The notes below the pieces were generated by a model. That model worked only from the letters and a program-made list of their open reading frames with translations. It was not told the origin of the DNA and ran no database searches. From Myxocyprinus asiaticus (taxonomy: Eukaryota; Chordata; Actinopteri; Cypriniformes; Catostomidae), in the NCBI RefSeq assembly GCF_019703515.2, contig NC_059372.1, forward strand, positions 23,732,931 through 23,796,930: DNA of 64,000 nucleotides, given 5' to 3'. The position numbers were made by a program, and so were the translations under genes. Positions 46,966 through 58,809 of this stretch are shown piece by piece. Within the stretch, counting starts at the first letter, position 1. Every line of letters begins with the position of its first letter.

Positions 46966-48393
46966 CAGTGCATCCGGAAAGTATTCACAGCGCTTCACTT
47001 TTTCCACATTTTGTTATGTTACAGCCTTATTCCAAAATGGATTAAATTCATTATTTTCCTCAAAATTCTACAAACAATACCCCATAATGACAATGTGAAA
47101 GAAGTTTGTTTGAAATCTTTGCAAATTTATTAAAAATAAAAAACGAAAAAAATCACATGTACATAAGTATTCACAGCCTTTGCCATGACACTCAAAATTG
47201 AGCTCAGGTGCATCCTGTTTCCACTGATCATCCTTGAGATGTTTCTACAACTTGATTGGAGTCCACCTGTGGTAAATTCAGTTGATTGGACATGATTTGG
47301 AAAGGCACACACCTGTCTATATAAGGTCCCACAGTTAACAGTGCATGTCAGAGCACAAACCAAGCCATGAAGTCCAAGGAATTGTCTGTAGACCTCCGAG
47401 ACAGGATTGTATTGAGGCACAGATCTGGGGAAGGGTACAGAAAAATGTCTGCAGCATTGAAGGTCCCAATGAGCACAGTTGCCTCCATCACCCGTAAATG
47501 GAAGAAGTTTGGAACCACCAGGACTCTTCCTAGAGCTGGCCGCCTGGCCAAACTGAGCGATCGGGGGAGAAGGGCCTTAGTCAGGGAGGTGACCAAGAAC
47601 CCGATGGTCACTCTGACAGAGCTCCAGCATTTCTCTGTGGAGAGAGGAGAACCTTCCAGAAGAACAACCATCTCTGCAGCACTCCACAAATCAGGCCTGT
47701 ATGGTAGAGTGGCTAGACGGAAGCCACTCCTCAGTAAAAGGCACATGACAGCCTGCCTGGAGTTTGCCAAAAGACACCTGAAGGACTCTAAGACCATGAG
47801 AAACAAAGGTTGAACTCTTTGGCCTGAATGGCAAGCATCATGTCTGGAGGAAACCAGGCACCGCTCATTACCTGGCCATTACCATCCCTACAGTGAAGCA
47901 TGGTGGTGGCAGCATCATGCTGTGGGGATGTTTTTCAGTGGCAGGAACTGGGAGACTAGTCAGGATCGAGAGAAAGATGAATACAGCAATGTACAGAGAC
48001 ATCCTTGATGAAAACCTGCTCCAGAGCGCTCTGGACCTCAGACTGGGGCGAAGGTTCATCTTCCAACAGGACAACGACCCTAAACACACAGCCAAGATAA
48101 CAAAGGAGTGGCTCCGGGACAACTCTGTGAATGTCCTTGAGTGGCCCAGCCAGAACCCATACTTGAACCCGATTGAACATCTCTGGAGAGATCTGAAAAT
48201 GGCTGTGCACCGACGCTCCCCATCCAACCTGATGGAGCTTGAAAGTTCCTGCAAAGAAGAATGGGAGAAACTGCCTAAAATTAGGTGTGCCAAGCTTGTA
48301 GCATCATACTCAAAAAGACTTGAGGCTGTAATTGGTGCCAAAGATGCTTCAACAAAGTATTGAGCAAAGGCTGTGAATACTTATGTACATGTG
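46966..48393 (+). mobile_element. Tc1-like transposon, right inverted repeat missing
   Basis: It begins CAGTGCATCCGGAAAGTATTCAC after TA at 46964-46965, with a left inverted repeat of about 205 bp to 47173. On the right only the inner few dozen bases remain (AAGGCTGTGAATACTTATGTACATGTGA, complement of 47148-47178), after which the sequence changes at about 48393. Without the right terminus it cannot be mobilised as a unit. Confidence 0.88.
47367..48363 (+). pseudogene. Tc1-like transposase, internal deletion over the first catalytic Asp
   Basis: First frame (47367-47813): MKSKELSVDLRDRIVLRH, GYRKMSAALKVPMSTVASI (HTH), then SDRGRRALVREVTKNP and HMTACLEFAKRHLKDSKT. It stops right after TMRNKG. 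The reading resumes in another frame ([16 protein letters not shown]) and at 47893 with [34 protein letters not shown] (second Asp), [17 protein letters not shown] (Glu) and GAKDASTKY. The segment where relatives have the first catalytic Asp (a WSDE-type motif) is missing at about 47808, so the deletion removed a catalytic residue and shifted the frame. Expected length is about 340 residues. Confidence 0.88.
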
Positions 48394-49216
48394 ACATCAG
48401 CCATTTGTATTTATACCACCAGTGAGCAAGCTGGCGATCTCGCCCAACAAAACCCATCTTCAGCCTGATTATTAGAAACTTTAATACTGCTTCCGACAGA
48501 CGAGGCTGTTAACGACTATTAAAAATAGCACAGCAATAACTATTTTGTTTTTGGCATTCAAAGGCACACAGAATGCACTGCAAGTAACAGAAATAGAATT
48601 AATATTATTAATATTTGTCAAAGATAAACACGTATGATCCGTAAAGTTGTTTATTTAAAAAGTAAATACAAAGGCAAAGATGCCGCGATATATTTTATAT
48701 TAAAGATACAAGAGAACTCACGTAAGATTAAATGCAAAGGCCAAACAATGCAGCTGGAATAAATTATGAAGACAATCCACTTAAGATCAGATCATTTTTA
48801 AAGGCAGTGATGCAGCAATATCATTTACATGTTATGAAAAAGAAATGTTTCAGTTTTTAAGGCATTTGATGCAAATGAAATAAACATCTTCACTGCTTTT
48901 TCAAAATTTCTTCCTGGAGTTACTTAAGCGTTTAATGTTGGTGGTCAAAACAGCTTTTTGTGCTTTAGTGCCACCTGTTGCTCTGGTTCTGGTAACTGCC
49001 ACGGCTTCTGACACGTGATCTAAAGCTTATATATTACTGGTCAGGGCATTTCTTGTCAGGCGAATAAAAAAAAATCGACACACCATAAAAAAAAAAAGGT
49101 TTGCTTTGTCACCACGTGATTCGGCGCGAATGTTCGCTCCAGGTGAGTATGGCTCATTAGGAATCTATTGTTTCGATTCAAAATGTTGATCGTGGCGAGA
49201 AATCGTGCCGAACATT
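48394..49216. other. Unassigned DNA inside the distant inverted termini
   Basis: No gene recognised. AT-rich, with an A-run near 49085. Confidence 0.4.
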
Positions 49217-49241
49217 CACGTTTGGTGTGCAAAGGCCTTAA

Positions 49242-49852
49242 GTCAGCTTGCTGAAGATAATTTCTCTGTGTAAAAAATAGCCATCTAAGCCGGGTCTTCC
49301 CTGAGTATTTCGTGGTAGCCAGTTCGTTTCTCTACTCTGACTTGTTTAATGTCGTTTACATCTGAATTCTGCTCCCAGTGCGGAAACTCCGGTAGGTAAG
49401 CACCTTGAGCATTTGTGATTACTTCGTCTGTTGTGTCTCTCAGCTTTGATAAGCCTTAATGCTGAAGCTGTATTTCCCAGTTGTAGTCTAGTAGCAGTCT
49501 GAGTGATCATGAAGTAAGAGGCAATTGCTGATAACTTCAAAGAAACTGCTTGCTGACTGGCAACTCTGACTCAAATGATTGTCAGTTCGACTCACTCATA
49601 ACACACAAAAATGGTCTTTTGTCGCCACCTGCTGCCTAAAATCTTTAATGTCACAGGGAAAAATGAAAAGACACATATCTTGCTTTTTACGCAATCTGCG
49701 CTGCTCTTACACTTTAGTTTAGAATGCCACGAACAAAAGCAGGGTGATACAAAAAGTGAATCGTCTGACTACTGCTGTTCTGAGACATTAGCACTCATGG
49801 AACGTCTCTTGTCCAATCAGATATGAGGACCGGAACTAACTGTTTTATATTA
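49242..49852. other. Intergenic DNA, no gene seen
   Basis: No supported frame or repeat terminus. Confidence 0.4.
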
Positions 49853-50095
49853 ATATATATCGGAATATTTAGCAGTAAACTTACAATATATTGTTTCTAT
49901 ACTTATAACCAACAACATAAAATCAAACATTTTATATATTTCCATTGTTTTTTCTCGATAACGTCATTCGCAGTGCTTCATGGGCTTGTACATTTGTAGT
50001 TTTGTCCTATTTTTAAATACTTTTTTGCTTCAAATCAAAGTTTGTAATGTTGTGATTCACCTCATTGCTGGTTGGTTTGGTTCATGGCTTTGAAC
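49853..50095. repeat. Dispersed repeat, inverted relative to 52415-52612
   Basis: GGAATATTTAGCAGTAAACTTA, TTGTTTCTATACTTATAA, AACATTTTATATATTTCCATTG, AGTGCTTCATGGG, TTTGCTTCAAATCAAAGTTTG and TTGGTTTGGTTCA all occur in the reverse order and complement within the DNA transposon at 52107-53052. It is therefore a fragment of the same family. Confidence 0.75.
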
Positions 50096-50912
50096 TCATT
50101 TATTTTCAAAAAGCCTATGGAAAAACTGAATGGGAAAAATACTTCTGAAACCTAGGTGGCTGAAAAAATGGGCAGACACTATCACGCTTAATTAAGGGAG
50201 TGATGTCATTACATCTGTATTTTCATTATGTGCTCGTTGCGAGCTGTATTCGTCCAATCATTGTTATCGACTGGGTTAACATTCTTATTTGCATATTCAT
50301 GAGGTCGATAACAATGATTTAGTAGTTAACAAATCTACAGTGTGAAACCTTGAAACCTGAATACCCAGGATTCATTTCTAACCCAGGGTAAAGTATGAAC
50401 AGGGTGAAACATGTAACAAGATAGCACAGGATTTCGTTTAGGCAGGGTTAAGAATAACCCTGGGTTAACAGTTTTAAGTGTGAAAAGCCCTTTGGACGAA
50501 AATCATAATGATATTTTTTTTACTGGCAAAAATATTGTTCTTAGAGCAAAGCACAAGAATACTGACTGTAAATAATGTGTTGTGGTGCTGTGAGATCTTC
50601 TAGTCAAATTGTTTGAATGTAACAGGGTTGAATAAAGAAATGTTTTAGGCCGGTATATATTTCCAAACAGGATTTTGTGAATAGTGAATAGGAATAGGTT
50701 TAGTAACAATACACTGATACTTTTCAAGGCTGAAACCTAAGACTGGGGGGTAATACTTTAAAGAACTGTCCATAAAAATACAAATAAACGATATTTGTTT
50801 ACCACTTTGCTCTGAATAATAAAAAAAAAGTGCTTCATGTGGTAAACATTTAAATTAACTTTTTTATTCAAGTCAAAAATATTATTTAACAGCCTGAATA
50901 AACCTGAATGCA
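50096..50912. other. Intergenic DNA, possible MITE remnant
   Basis: 50270-50490 has paired AACCCAGG/CCCTGGGTT motifs, suggesting an old inverted-repeat element. No gene supported. Confidence 0.35.
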
Positions 50913-51237
50913 TTAGGTTACACCAAAAAAACTCATTTTAAGGGTTAGATCAGATAGAAATAGCTCCTCAGGATAACAGTTACCACTTTTTACAGCTTGT
51001 CTATTGAGATCTGCACAAAATTTGCAGAGTTCTGGGGACAAATTGGGTATGCAGTACATGTCACTTAAATATTTCCTCAAAGGAAATAGATTTGGCTGGT
51101 TAACATGGTCCATTAAGCCTGTAACTTCACCATGATTAGGGCAAAAGGGATCTTTCTCTACAATAGGTTCCACAATAGAACAGCAAATGATAAGGGAAAA
51201 CATGCAATAGGCAATCCAACAGATCAAAATTGAACTA
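50913..51237 (-). CDS. Possible small secreted cysteine-containing protein (exon-like ORF)
   Basis: The frame is open from about 51270 to the stop at 50913. It begins with a hydrophobic segment ILICWIAYCMFSLIICCS, followed by a hydrophilic part with Cys in FCPNHGE, MYCIPN, ELCKFC and GNCYPEEL (five in all), and a Lys/Phe-containing end. This is the pattern of a signal peptide plus a small secreted protein of about 80 residues. There is no in-frame ATG before the hydrophobic segment, only one inside it. An acceptor-like sequence (AATTTTTAG) at about 51238 could place it in a downstream exon of a multi-exon gene. The family was not recognised. It could also be a chance frame. Confidence 0.25.
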
Positions 51238-52106
51238 AAAATTCTAATTTTTAAATATTTTTAAAGCAAAATCTTACTCAACGGAGCAAAGATAAACAAT
51301 GCAAAGGGTTTATTTTCTCAAGAATACAAGGTTACAAAGGCCAGTGGAGCTATGCATTTACACATCTGATTTCTGATATTTTAGTGGGCCGTGGTGCATT
51401 TATCCCTGGCGTGTGAGTTTATTACCTACCGCACAGTGTCTGCTGTGCCAGAGTAAGGCATGAAGATGGACTCATGGAAGATTCATTGCACTGTGGAGGT
51501 GTTAAGAAAAACAAAAAACAATTTATCTGTGTCTGGGAAATCGGACAGCCCCACAGAGAGTCGAGTGAATGCATTGGCACGGTGATGTATCACAAGACGC
51601 TCATTACACACAAGGTCAGATGCTTTCTGTTTCAATGGCTCCAGAGAACATCTACAATAGATGCTGCATGTGGTTTCACCTGAAGCCCTCTGGGTATTTT
51701 TTTCATCAGTGGCATGATGAACATGTAAAGCTTATGTATTTATATTCAAGCTGTGTCGCACTGCATCTCAGCATGTTAAGCCCACCAAAGAGCCATCAGA
51801 CCTCTTGGAGGCAAATCTCTGTTTTTATCACATTTGAAAGAATGCCCAGCACTAATTAACAAAGGCTTTTTAGTAGGTTTGTGCTTTCATTAATAATTCA
51901 TAGCAAAAACATGAAGTGGATAAAACAATGTGTCACTGCAAAAAAAAATCTTGTCTCGTTGTCCATTTAAAAATATCACATCCATAAACATCCTTAAAAT
52001 AACCTTAAAACAAATGTACTTGTTATATTATGACTTTTTCCCAAATAGCTTTTTTTTTTCTTCTTGTTTTAAGCTTAAATCTAACAAAATTTAGAGAGAT
52101 TTACGT
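51238..52106. other. Unique DNA, possible conserved non-coding patch
   Basis: 51470-51860 is non-repetitive with balanced composition (for instance GTGATGTATCACAAGACGC and GGCATGATGAACATG blocks). It could be regulatory DNA, or flank of the small ORF. No gene recognised. Confidence 0.35.
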
Positions 52107-53052
52107 TTAAAGGTGCACTCAGTATTTTTTTTTTTTTTTTTTAACACTGACACCTAGGGGCCTGTATGAAACATAATTTAAGTGCAATAGTTTTCAGTTA
52201 CAAATGCCATTGTAGAAATTCACCATTCACAGTCAGCCATGATTAATTTAATCCATGAGAAAAATGTCCAATAACAGGGCGTTTACTGAGATTAAGCGAG
52301 TAGTATAGAGCGCAACAGTGTCTGCCCACTTTTTCAGCTGTCTGGGTTCCGGAAATATTTTTCCCATTCATTGTTTTCGTATGCTTTTCATAAAATCTTT
52401 TAGAAAAGCATTCTAAGCCTTGAACCAAACCAACCAGCTCTTTACAAACTTTGATTTGAAGCAAATACGACCTACAATCCCATGAAGCATTGTGAATGAC
52501 ATAATAAAATGTAAAATAAAAACAATGGAAATATATAAAACTATTGATTTTAGGTTGTTGATTATAAGTATAGAAACTATATATTTTAAGTTTACTGCAA
52601 AATATTCCATTATACACCATTATATACAGTATGTAGTTTGAAGGTGTAGGGAAAAGGACTCAGTTGAGTCATTCACAGTGCATCATGGAAGTGGGCGGGC
52701 TTTGTTGGCCACGATTCTTTGATTGGTAGATCTTTCTCTGTTGTACCATGGGTAGTGTAGTTGTTCACCAGGAATTCCAGTATACAACACTATTTTAAGC
52801 AATGAAGTTGAAATAAATCCGGAACCCGACTGTCCAACTATTTGGCTGGTCATGTGATCTTAACATGGCTGCGTCCATGAGGGGACCCTCTCCATGTAGA
52901 ATAAAACAGCTTTTATATATGTTTACTGATATGACGGAAGTCTTCATCTCATGTGAGTGCTCATGATTTCCTACATATGTTTAAAAATTACATTTCGTTT
53001 CAATGGGAGTAAAACCTTTTTTAATGAGGAAAAAATACTGAGCGCACCTTAA
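52107..53052. mobile_element. Non-autonomous DNA transposon with matching termini, about 945 bp
   Basis: The left terminus TTAAAGGTGCACTCAGTATTTTTTT is complemented by the right AAAAAATACTGAGCGCACCTTAA. The interior includes the block shared with 49853-50095 and a TTTCAATGGGAGTAAAA segment. There is no transposase. Confidence 0.75.
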
Positions 53053-54048
53053 AAACAAAACAAAAAGTTGTGAATGGGGTAAGGAAAACCAACTTGCAAT
53101 GCAAGATATATTCTCTTAAAACAAATCTTACTATCTTCAATGTTGCTTCTCAAGTAGATATATCTTGTTTTAGGCAAAGCAGTTTTTTGTCTTGTTTTAA
53201 TGATATTTTACTGGAAAACAAGTAAAAATACTGCAGTGCATAATGTTCTCTTCTGAAAAATACAATTTTTCTTGATCTTTTGAAATAAAAAGAATTTGAT
53301 GTATTATGAAAATATAATCAGACTTTCAGTCCAAAAAGATAATTTTTAAACTGCAAAAAAACATTCACCAAGTTGTAAAAACTGGCCGAACTGCTGTAGC
53401 TTTCTGACATCAAACATCAATTTGACAAGCTACACGTTGATAATTCCTGTTCTGTATTCAGAAACCTTGCCCAATTACAGTGAGTTAACGAGGAGGAAGC
53501 AGGATAGATACAGATACTGGTATTCCATAACACCAGAAGAACTAATTATAATAGTAAAATATGAACAGGTGCTTATTTTTTTGTCATATTCATTTTAATT
53601 TTTGTTATTGTGCCAAGTTGTGTAGTTCTTGATCTGCAGTACACTTCCTTTACTTTTTTTCTGAATTGTCTGTTCCGTTCTGTGGTGTTATGAATTGTTG
53701 CTTGTTTTTATTTTATTTATTTTTTTAAATAATATAATAGTAAAATATGTGAAAGTCCTCCAAACCTTGTAGCTATGTGTAGCACCAACAGCTCTGCATA
53801 TCCATTTGAAGGATCACAAAATTAGGAAAGAGTGGCTGAAGATGATTTTTTACAAGGTTAGTAAAAATATCTAAATGATCATTTCTGTATGATCATCATA
53901 ACAGGCACATTTCAGCGCAGACTGTAGTGTGCAAAGTGATGTTACTCATTTCGCATGTGATGGCAATTACACAGGAGTTTTAAAACCACCGCAAAAAAAT
54001 TAATAATTTATATATTATATATACATATATGTATATAATTTTGTTTTG
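53053..54048. other. Intergenic DNA, no gene seen
   Basis: Very AT-rich, no convincing frame. Confidence 0.45.
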
Positions 54049-54049
54049 G

Positions 54050-54454
54050 GGGGGGGGGGGATTTTTCCCCTTTTTCTCCCAATTTGGAATGCCCAATTCC
54101 CAATGTGCTCTAAGTCCTCGTGGTCTCGCAGTGATTCGCCTCAGTCCGGGTGGCGGAGGACGAATCCTAGTTGCCTCCGAGTCTGAGACAGTCAACCCGC
54201 GCATCTTATCACGTGGCTTGTTGAGCGCGTTGCCACGGAGACATAGAGAGTGTGGAGGCTTCACGCCATCCACCGCGGCAACCACGCTCAATTCACCACG
54301 CGCCCCACCGAGAACAAACCACATTATAGCGACCACGAGGAGGTTACCCCATGTGACTCTACCCTCCCTAGCAACCGGGCCAATTTGGTTGCTTAGGAGA
54401 CCTGGCTGGAGTCACTCAGCACGCCCTGGGATTCAAACTAGCGAACTCCAGGGG

Positions 54455-54457
<3 letters not shown>
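54050..54457 (-). mobile_element. tRNA-derived SINE, head truncated
   Basis: Closely similar to 63010-63450: CCAATTTGGAATGCCCAATTCCCAATGTGCTC, TCACGTGGCTTGTTGAGCG, CACATTATAGCGACCACGAGGAGG and TAGCAACCGGGCCAATTTGG occur in order. It is read on the minus strand. The tRNA-like head is cut at about 54457 by an (AT)n array, so the internal promoter is incomplete. A G-run at about 54048-54060 adjoins the tail end. Confidence 0.78.
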
Positions 54458-54523
<66 letters not shown>

Positions 54524-54540
54524 TTATTATTATTATTTTT
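54457..54540. repeat. (AT)n then (ATT)n microsatellite
   Basis: Around 60 bases of alternating AT followed by about seven ATT units. Confidence 0.95.
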
Positions 54541-54700
54541 TTAAACAGCCATTCAGTTTTAAGGGTCAGAGAGTGGGTGGAAAATGGTCATGACTAAATT
54601 TTATGATTGTTTCTGGTGTAAAGTATGCCCTCTTTAATCCGCTTCAGTAGTTCTAATAAATTGGTACTGGAACATATAACAACGTAAATAAAATCAGCTT

Positions 54701-54701
<1 letters not shown>

Positions 54702-54785
<84 letters not shown>
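54702..54785. repeat. Long (TA)n microsatellite
   Basis: About 80 bases of pure TA repeat. Reading frames across it are artefacts. Confidence 0.95.
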
Positions 54786-54788
<3 letters not shown>

Positions 54789-56484
54789 AAACATTTAATA
54801 ATGCTATCAAATATTGACATTACTGTGATGCTTATCTCATAGTGTAACAGATATGAAAACTAAATATGTAACTGTTTGTACACGTAAGATCATAACGTTC
54901 ATAATGCACATCTGGGAGACTCTAGGTGGCCCAAAGAGGCTTAAGTTATTACTGACACTATTACAAAGCAAATGTTTCAGACTCTGGACAGCTGCCAGCG
55001 AGGATAAGTGTGAAATGGAGATTTCATATATCTCAGAGGATAACAATGTAATCCAGCAAAGAGACCGAGAGAGCATGGACAGAAGAAGAAAAAAATGATG
55101 ATCACAAGAAAAGAAGGGAGGGGGTGGAGAAAGAGAGATGGGTGTGGAATGTACAAGGCTGGCCAAATGTGAATTTAGTCCCGCAGAGCATTTGAGGGAA
55201 TAGAGATCTGCTATGACAGGAATGTGAGAGTGGGATATCATTAAGTGGGGGGAGCAGCCCTGCCGTCCGCACACAGTGACTAACAACAACAGCTGCCTAA
55301 TACTCACTGACTGCACACTGGCCTCATCGGAGAGAACCAGCCACATGTGTGACACAACCACAGAGACAGCAAAAATCATTACTGTATATTTCCTTCAAGA
55401 TGGCCTCTTTGAAGAGGAATAGCTTCCAATGGCTTTCCCCTTAAGCTATCTAGACAGAAACAGGAACAAAAGGTAGATTTTAAATGTGTGCTCTAAAACC
55501 TTTAGGTTCACTGTATCACAGAATGTTTTTGTGTTTTATTTACTGCACTGTGAAAACAAATTGCAAGTGAATATGCAAAAGCACTGTGAAATGTACAATA
55601 AAATAGCAAATTCCCTTGCAGCTTTTTGCCTTTATATTCTGTATAGGGGCTTATTATTATTCACTATTATTGATAATATCCATTATTATACCACCCCTTG
55701 GATAGATAGCAGAAGAGCATAACCACAAGCATAATGATTATAATTATTACATAGCCTATATAAAGTTTTCAGAGAAATAATGTAACCTAACACAGCATTA
55801 AAATTACAATTTAACTGTTTGATGGTTTGATGTTCTGTATCCTAAACTAATATATAACATTAAATATTTCAGTAAACTTTATTAGATATACTCTTGGTGT
55901 TTGGATGTGAAGGTTTATAGAGAGGAGCATTCCAAAAGCCCCCATTAATATTCTGTTATCGTTTACAGTGTTGGGAGTATATGATCACAAAGTAATTAGT
56001 TACTGTATGTATATGTACAAGAAACATTCACAACATAGAACATAGTTTTATCAACACATTTAACAAATGTATTCCCTGAGAGAATGACATTTACTGTTGT
56101 GCCAATGGAAATCCCATTTAGGTTATAGCTAAATGACCGTATACTGTGCAAGTTTGCCTTTAAATGTTCACCTTTAAATAATATCAGATTTCTAAAACAT
56201 AATAAACAATAGTCCTAAAAAAATCTGTACTTAAGTACATTCAAAAGTAACTTTGGTAAGAAACGTAACTTTACACAAGTAGAAATTTAAAAGGAGTACT
56301 TGTACATTTACTGGAGTAATATTCTATCTGGGTCTCTGTACTTTTACTCAAGTACAGGATTTGTGAACTTCATCCACCATCTTTTGAAATCTGCACCTGC
56401 AAAGTTGGCAACTAATCACTCATAGATGTTATTTTATTCTTTAATTTTAAATTGAATACATCATTCAAACATTCAAAGTGTAGG
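54786..56484. other. Unique DNA, possible conserved non-coding patch
   Basis: 54890-55080 and 55140-55390 look non-repetitive, and a 180-codon minus frame at 54837-55379 is present but has no recognisable domain and a Ser/Leu-rich composition. I regard it as non-coding. 55480-56480 is AT-rich without features. Confidence 0.35.
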
Positions 56485-56902
56485 CTGGAAAAAGTATGTG
56501 AACCCCTAGGCTGATGATGTCCAAAAAAATTAAAATAAAAAAAAATCTAATTAGAGTCAGGGATCCAATTAATGAAATGAGATTGGAGGTGTGGGTTAGA
56601 GCTACTTTGACTTATAAAAAACAAACATTTTCAATTTGCTATTCACAAGCATCATCTGCTGATGTTGACCATGCCTCGCAAAAAAGAGCTCCAAGAAGAC
56701 TTACGATCAAGAATGGTTGATTTGCATAAAGCTGGAAGGGGTTACAAAGTTATCTTGAAGAGATTAGATACTCATCTGTCCACAGTTATACAAATTGTCT
56801 ATAAATGGAGACAATTTAGTACTGTGGCTACTCTCACTAGAAATGGCCATCCAGGCAAGATGACTCCAAAGGGCACACCACAGCATACTCAATGAGGTAA
56901 AA
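56485..56902 (+). mobile_element. Tc1-like transposon, 5' fragment
   Basis: Terminus-like CTGGAAAAAGTATGTGAACCCC, then a non-coding leader and the start of a transposase at 56671: MPRKKELQEDLRSRMVDLHK, GRGYKVILKRLDTHLSTV (HTH) and YKWRQFSTVATLTRNGHPGK. The element ends abruptly near 56902. The catalytic domain and right terminus are absent. Confidence 0.82.
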
Positions 56903-58319
56903 AAAAAAGAACCCTAGAGTGACCCCTTAAAATCTATAGACCCAGGGTTCAAAGCCACTATATATGCTAGTATTGAAATGGTCATAATACGATGATACTA
57001 TTGTGAGTGTAGATCTTCATGCTCGCTCTTAAAAAGCTACTGCATTTATAAGGGTAAATCAAGACACTTAGTTCAGGACTGGAATTAAGAATTGCATAGG
57101 AAAAGACATAAGAAACACACTTAAACAAGTATTTTTGTCAGCATGAACATTTACTTTTGCCATGTCATATAACAAAAAGTGATATTTACTAGAAATCAAG
57201 TTTCCATGTGGTGTAACTTAGTTTTATTTAAATTCCACAAATTTTTCAAAAAAATTACAAAATACTTAAATGGGGAGAACACAGGACTCACAATTTGCCT
57301 TAATTATCTCTACTTTTTGTTTACACTGTGTCATCCCATGGCAACTACTAATATATACAATAAGCTTCAAGATACCAGTATATATAAATCTTAGCAGTCA
57401 GAATGTACATTCTGCTATTGCCGCTTTGAAACAAGAAGCTAAACCATTGACAACACTCAACATCAAAGGTTTAAGACACAAAAGAGGGACATAAAAGAGA
57501 AAATAATTAAAAGAAAAATGCTGTATACATTGAGACAAAAATATATTTGACAGTCCAATTACACAAAGTGATGATCAATTTTGGGCTCATACTGTTAAAA
57601 TAGCAGAATGGGTTTTTTTTTTTAAACCCAAGAAAAAAATATTAACACTACTGTGAGCTATTACTGTACTTTGAATTGTCAGCCCCAAATTCCAGCAACA
57701 GACAATCCCCCTAGAGGAAAATGAATATTAAGCATCTGTAAACTAAAATAAAGAATATTCTGATGGATCTGAAGGGAAACAAATACTGCATGTAACAGAC
57801 AATGACTGCATCATGCTTCATAGGTAATGCAGTGTCAGGAATGCAGAGCTCAAATGGAGAAACATGGTCATCACTACAGTGAACACATGCACACAGGTAC
57901 ACAGACTCAAATCTTGACATCTCTCTGTTGATATTTTCTCCAGGTTTCACAGTGAGAGTGGTTCCATGAATCTGTACGGTAGATCTGATAACTGAGTAGC
58001 TTGTTGGAACTTGGACATTAAGTGCGTAAGTGGTGGGCATTGCTATCTTTTCCAGCACTCCGACAACGTGTAAAACTAGATGTAAAAACAATTGAGAAAT
58101 GTGCAACCAGATGTCATATTGTTACATAACAAAAGAGTACAATCAGTTTTGCAGTCTGTAAGTACTTCAACTAGCCAAGACATGAACCCAGTTCACTTTT
58201 TCAAAAATTCTTGCAAATCCGAATGCCTTTCAGTTTGGTACACAGAAAACAGAACTAATAATACAGGCTTTTTAAAATGCCCTTGCTCACATTTCACTGC
58301 CATAAAAAAGGCCAATTAC
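56903..58319. other. DNA just downstream of RERE, no gene supported
   Basis: AT-rich. A 131-codon minus frame at 57711-58106 lies on the RERE strand. An alternative distal poly(A) signal (AATAAA on the minus strand) is at 57223-57228, so parts of this could belong to a longer RERE 3'UTR. Confidence 0.35.
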
Positions 58320-58345
58320 AGTTTAATAACATAAAAGTTTTTGAG

Positions 58346-58351
58346 TTTATT
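58346..58351 (-). terminator. Candidate RERE polyadenylation signal
   Basis: The minus strand reads AATAAA. It is the first canonical signal after the stop codon, about 935 bases downstream. Confidence 0.55.
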
Positions 58352-58801
58352 CAGTGCAATATTTTGCTTTCAAAATGGTCGGGGATACTTGCCCCAGTAC
58401 GCACGAGGAACTGCACTTCCTCTTCAAGTGTTTCAAACTCAATCTTCTGAGTTTAACCATGAAAGGAAAAAAATATGGTCATGATGTCATGAATGTTTGT
58501 GATGCAGACTGTCAATATATGAGAAATCAAACAAACAAATTAAAAATCGCTTGATCTGAGCATTGACCTTTAGAGGTGATTGGATTGAAATCCGGTTCCA
58601 TTCTCCCCGCAAGCCCGCTGAATGGACCGAACCATCGGACATGGTTACCTGCTCTAAAAGTGCCATCTCCTTCCCCTCTGAAACAAGGGATGACACTTCG
58701 GAAATTATTATATTGGAGGTCTAACAACTTGGTTAGGAATCCACACCTAATAATAATTATAATAATAATAGTAATAATTATATGTATATATATTTATATA
58801 C

Positions 58802-58809
58802 TATTTACA
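58802..58809 (-). promoter_or_regulatory. Candidate Pumilio-binding element in RERE 3'UTR
   Basis: The minus strand reads TGTAAATA, matching the UGUANAUA consensus of Pumilio proteins. It sits in an AU-rich part of the 3'UTR. An eight-base match can arise by chance. Confidence 0.3.

Larger units (their letters stand above)
41321..49241. mobile_element. Possible large DNA element defined by distant inverted termini
   Basis: TTAAGGCCTTTACACACCAAACG at 41321 is matched inverted by CGTTTGGTGTGCAAAGGCCTTAA ending at 49241. Next to both termini lie additional related motifs (AATGTTCGCC left, GCGAATGTTCGC right). If both belong to one element, its original core was enlarged by later insertions (two Tc1 elements, a LINE). 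No transposase that could belong to it is seen. Alternatively these are two independent solo ends. Confidence 0.4.

Noticed and set aside
54837..55379. 180-codon minus-strand frame
   Set aside because: Ser/Leu-rich composition without a domain, no splice or start context, and the opposite strand has purine-rich DNA that removes stops by chance.
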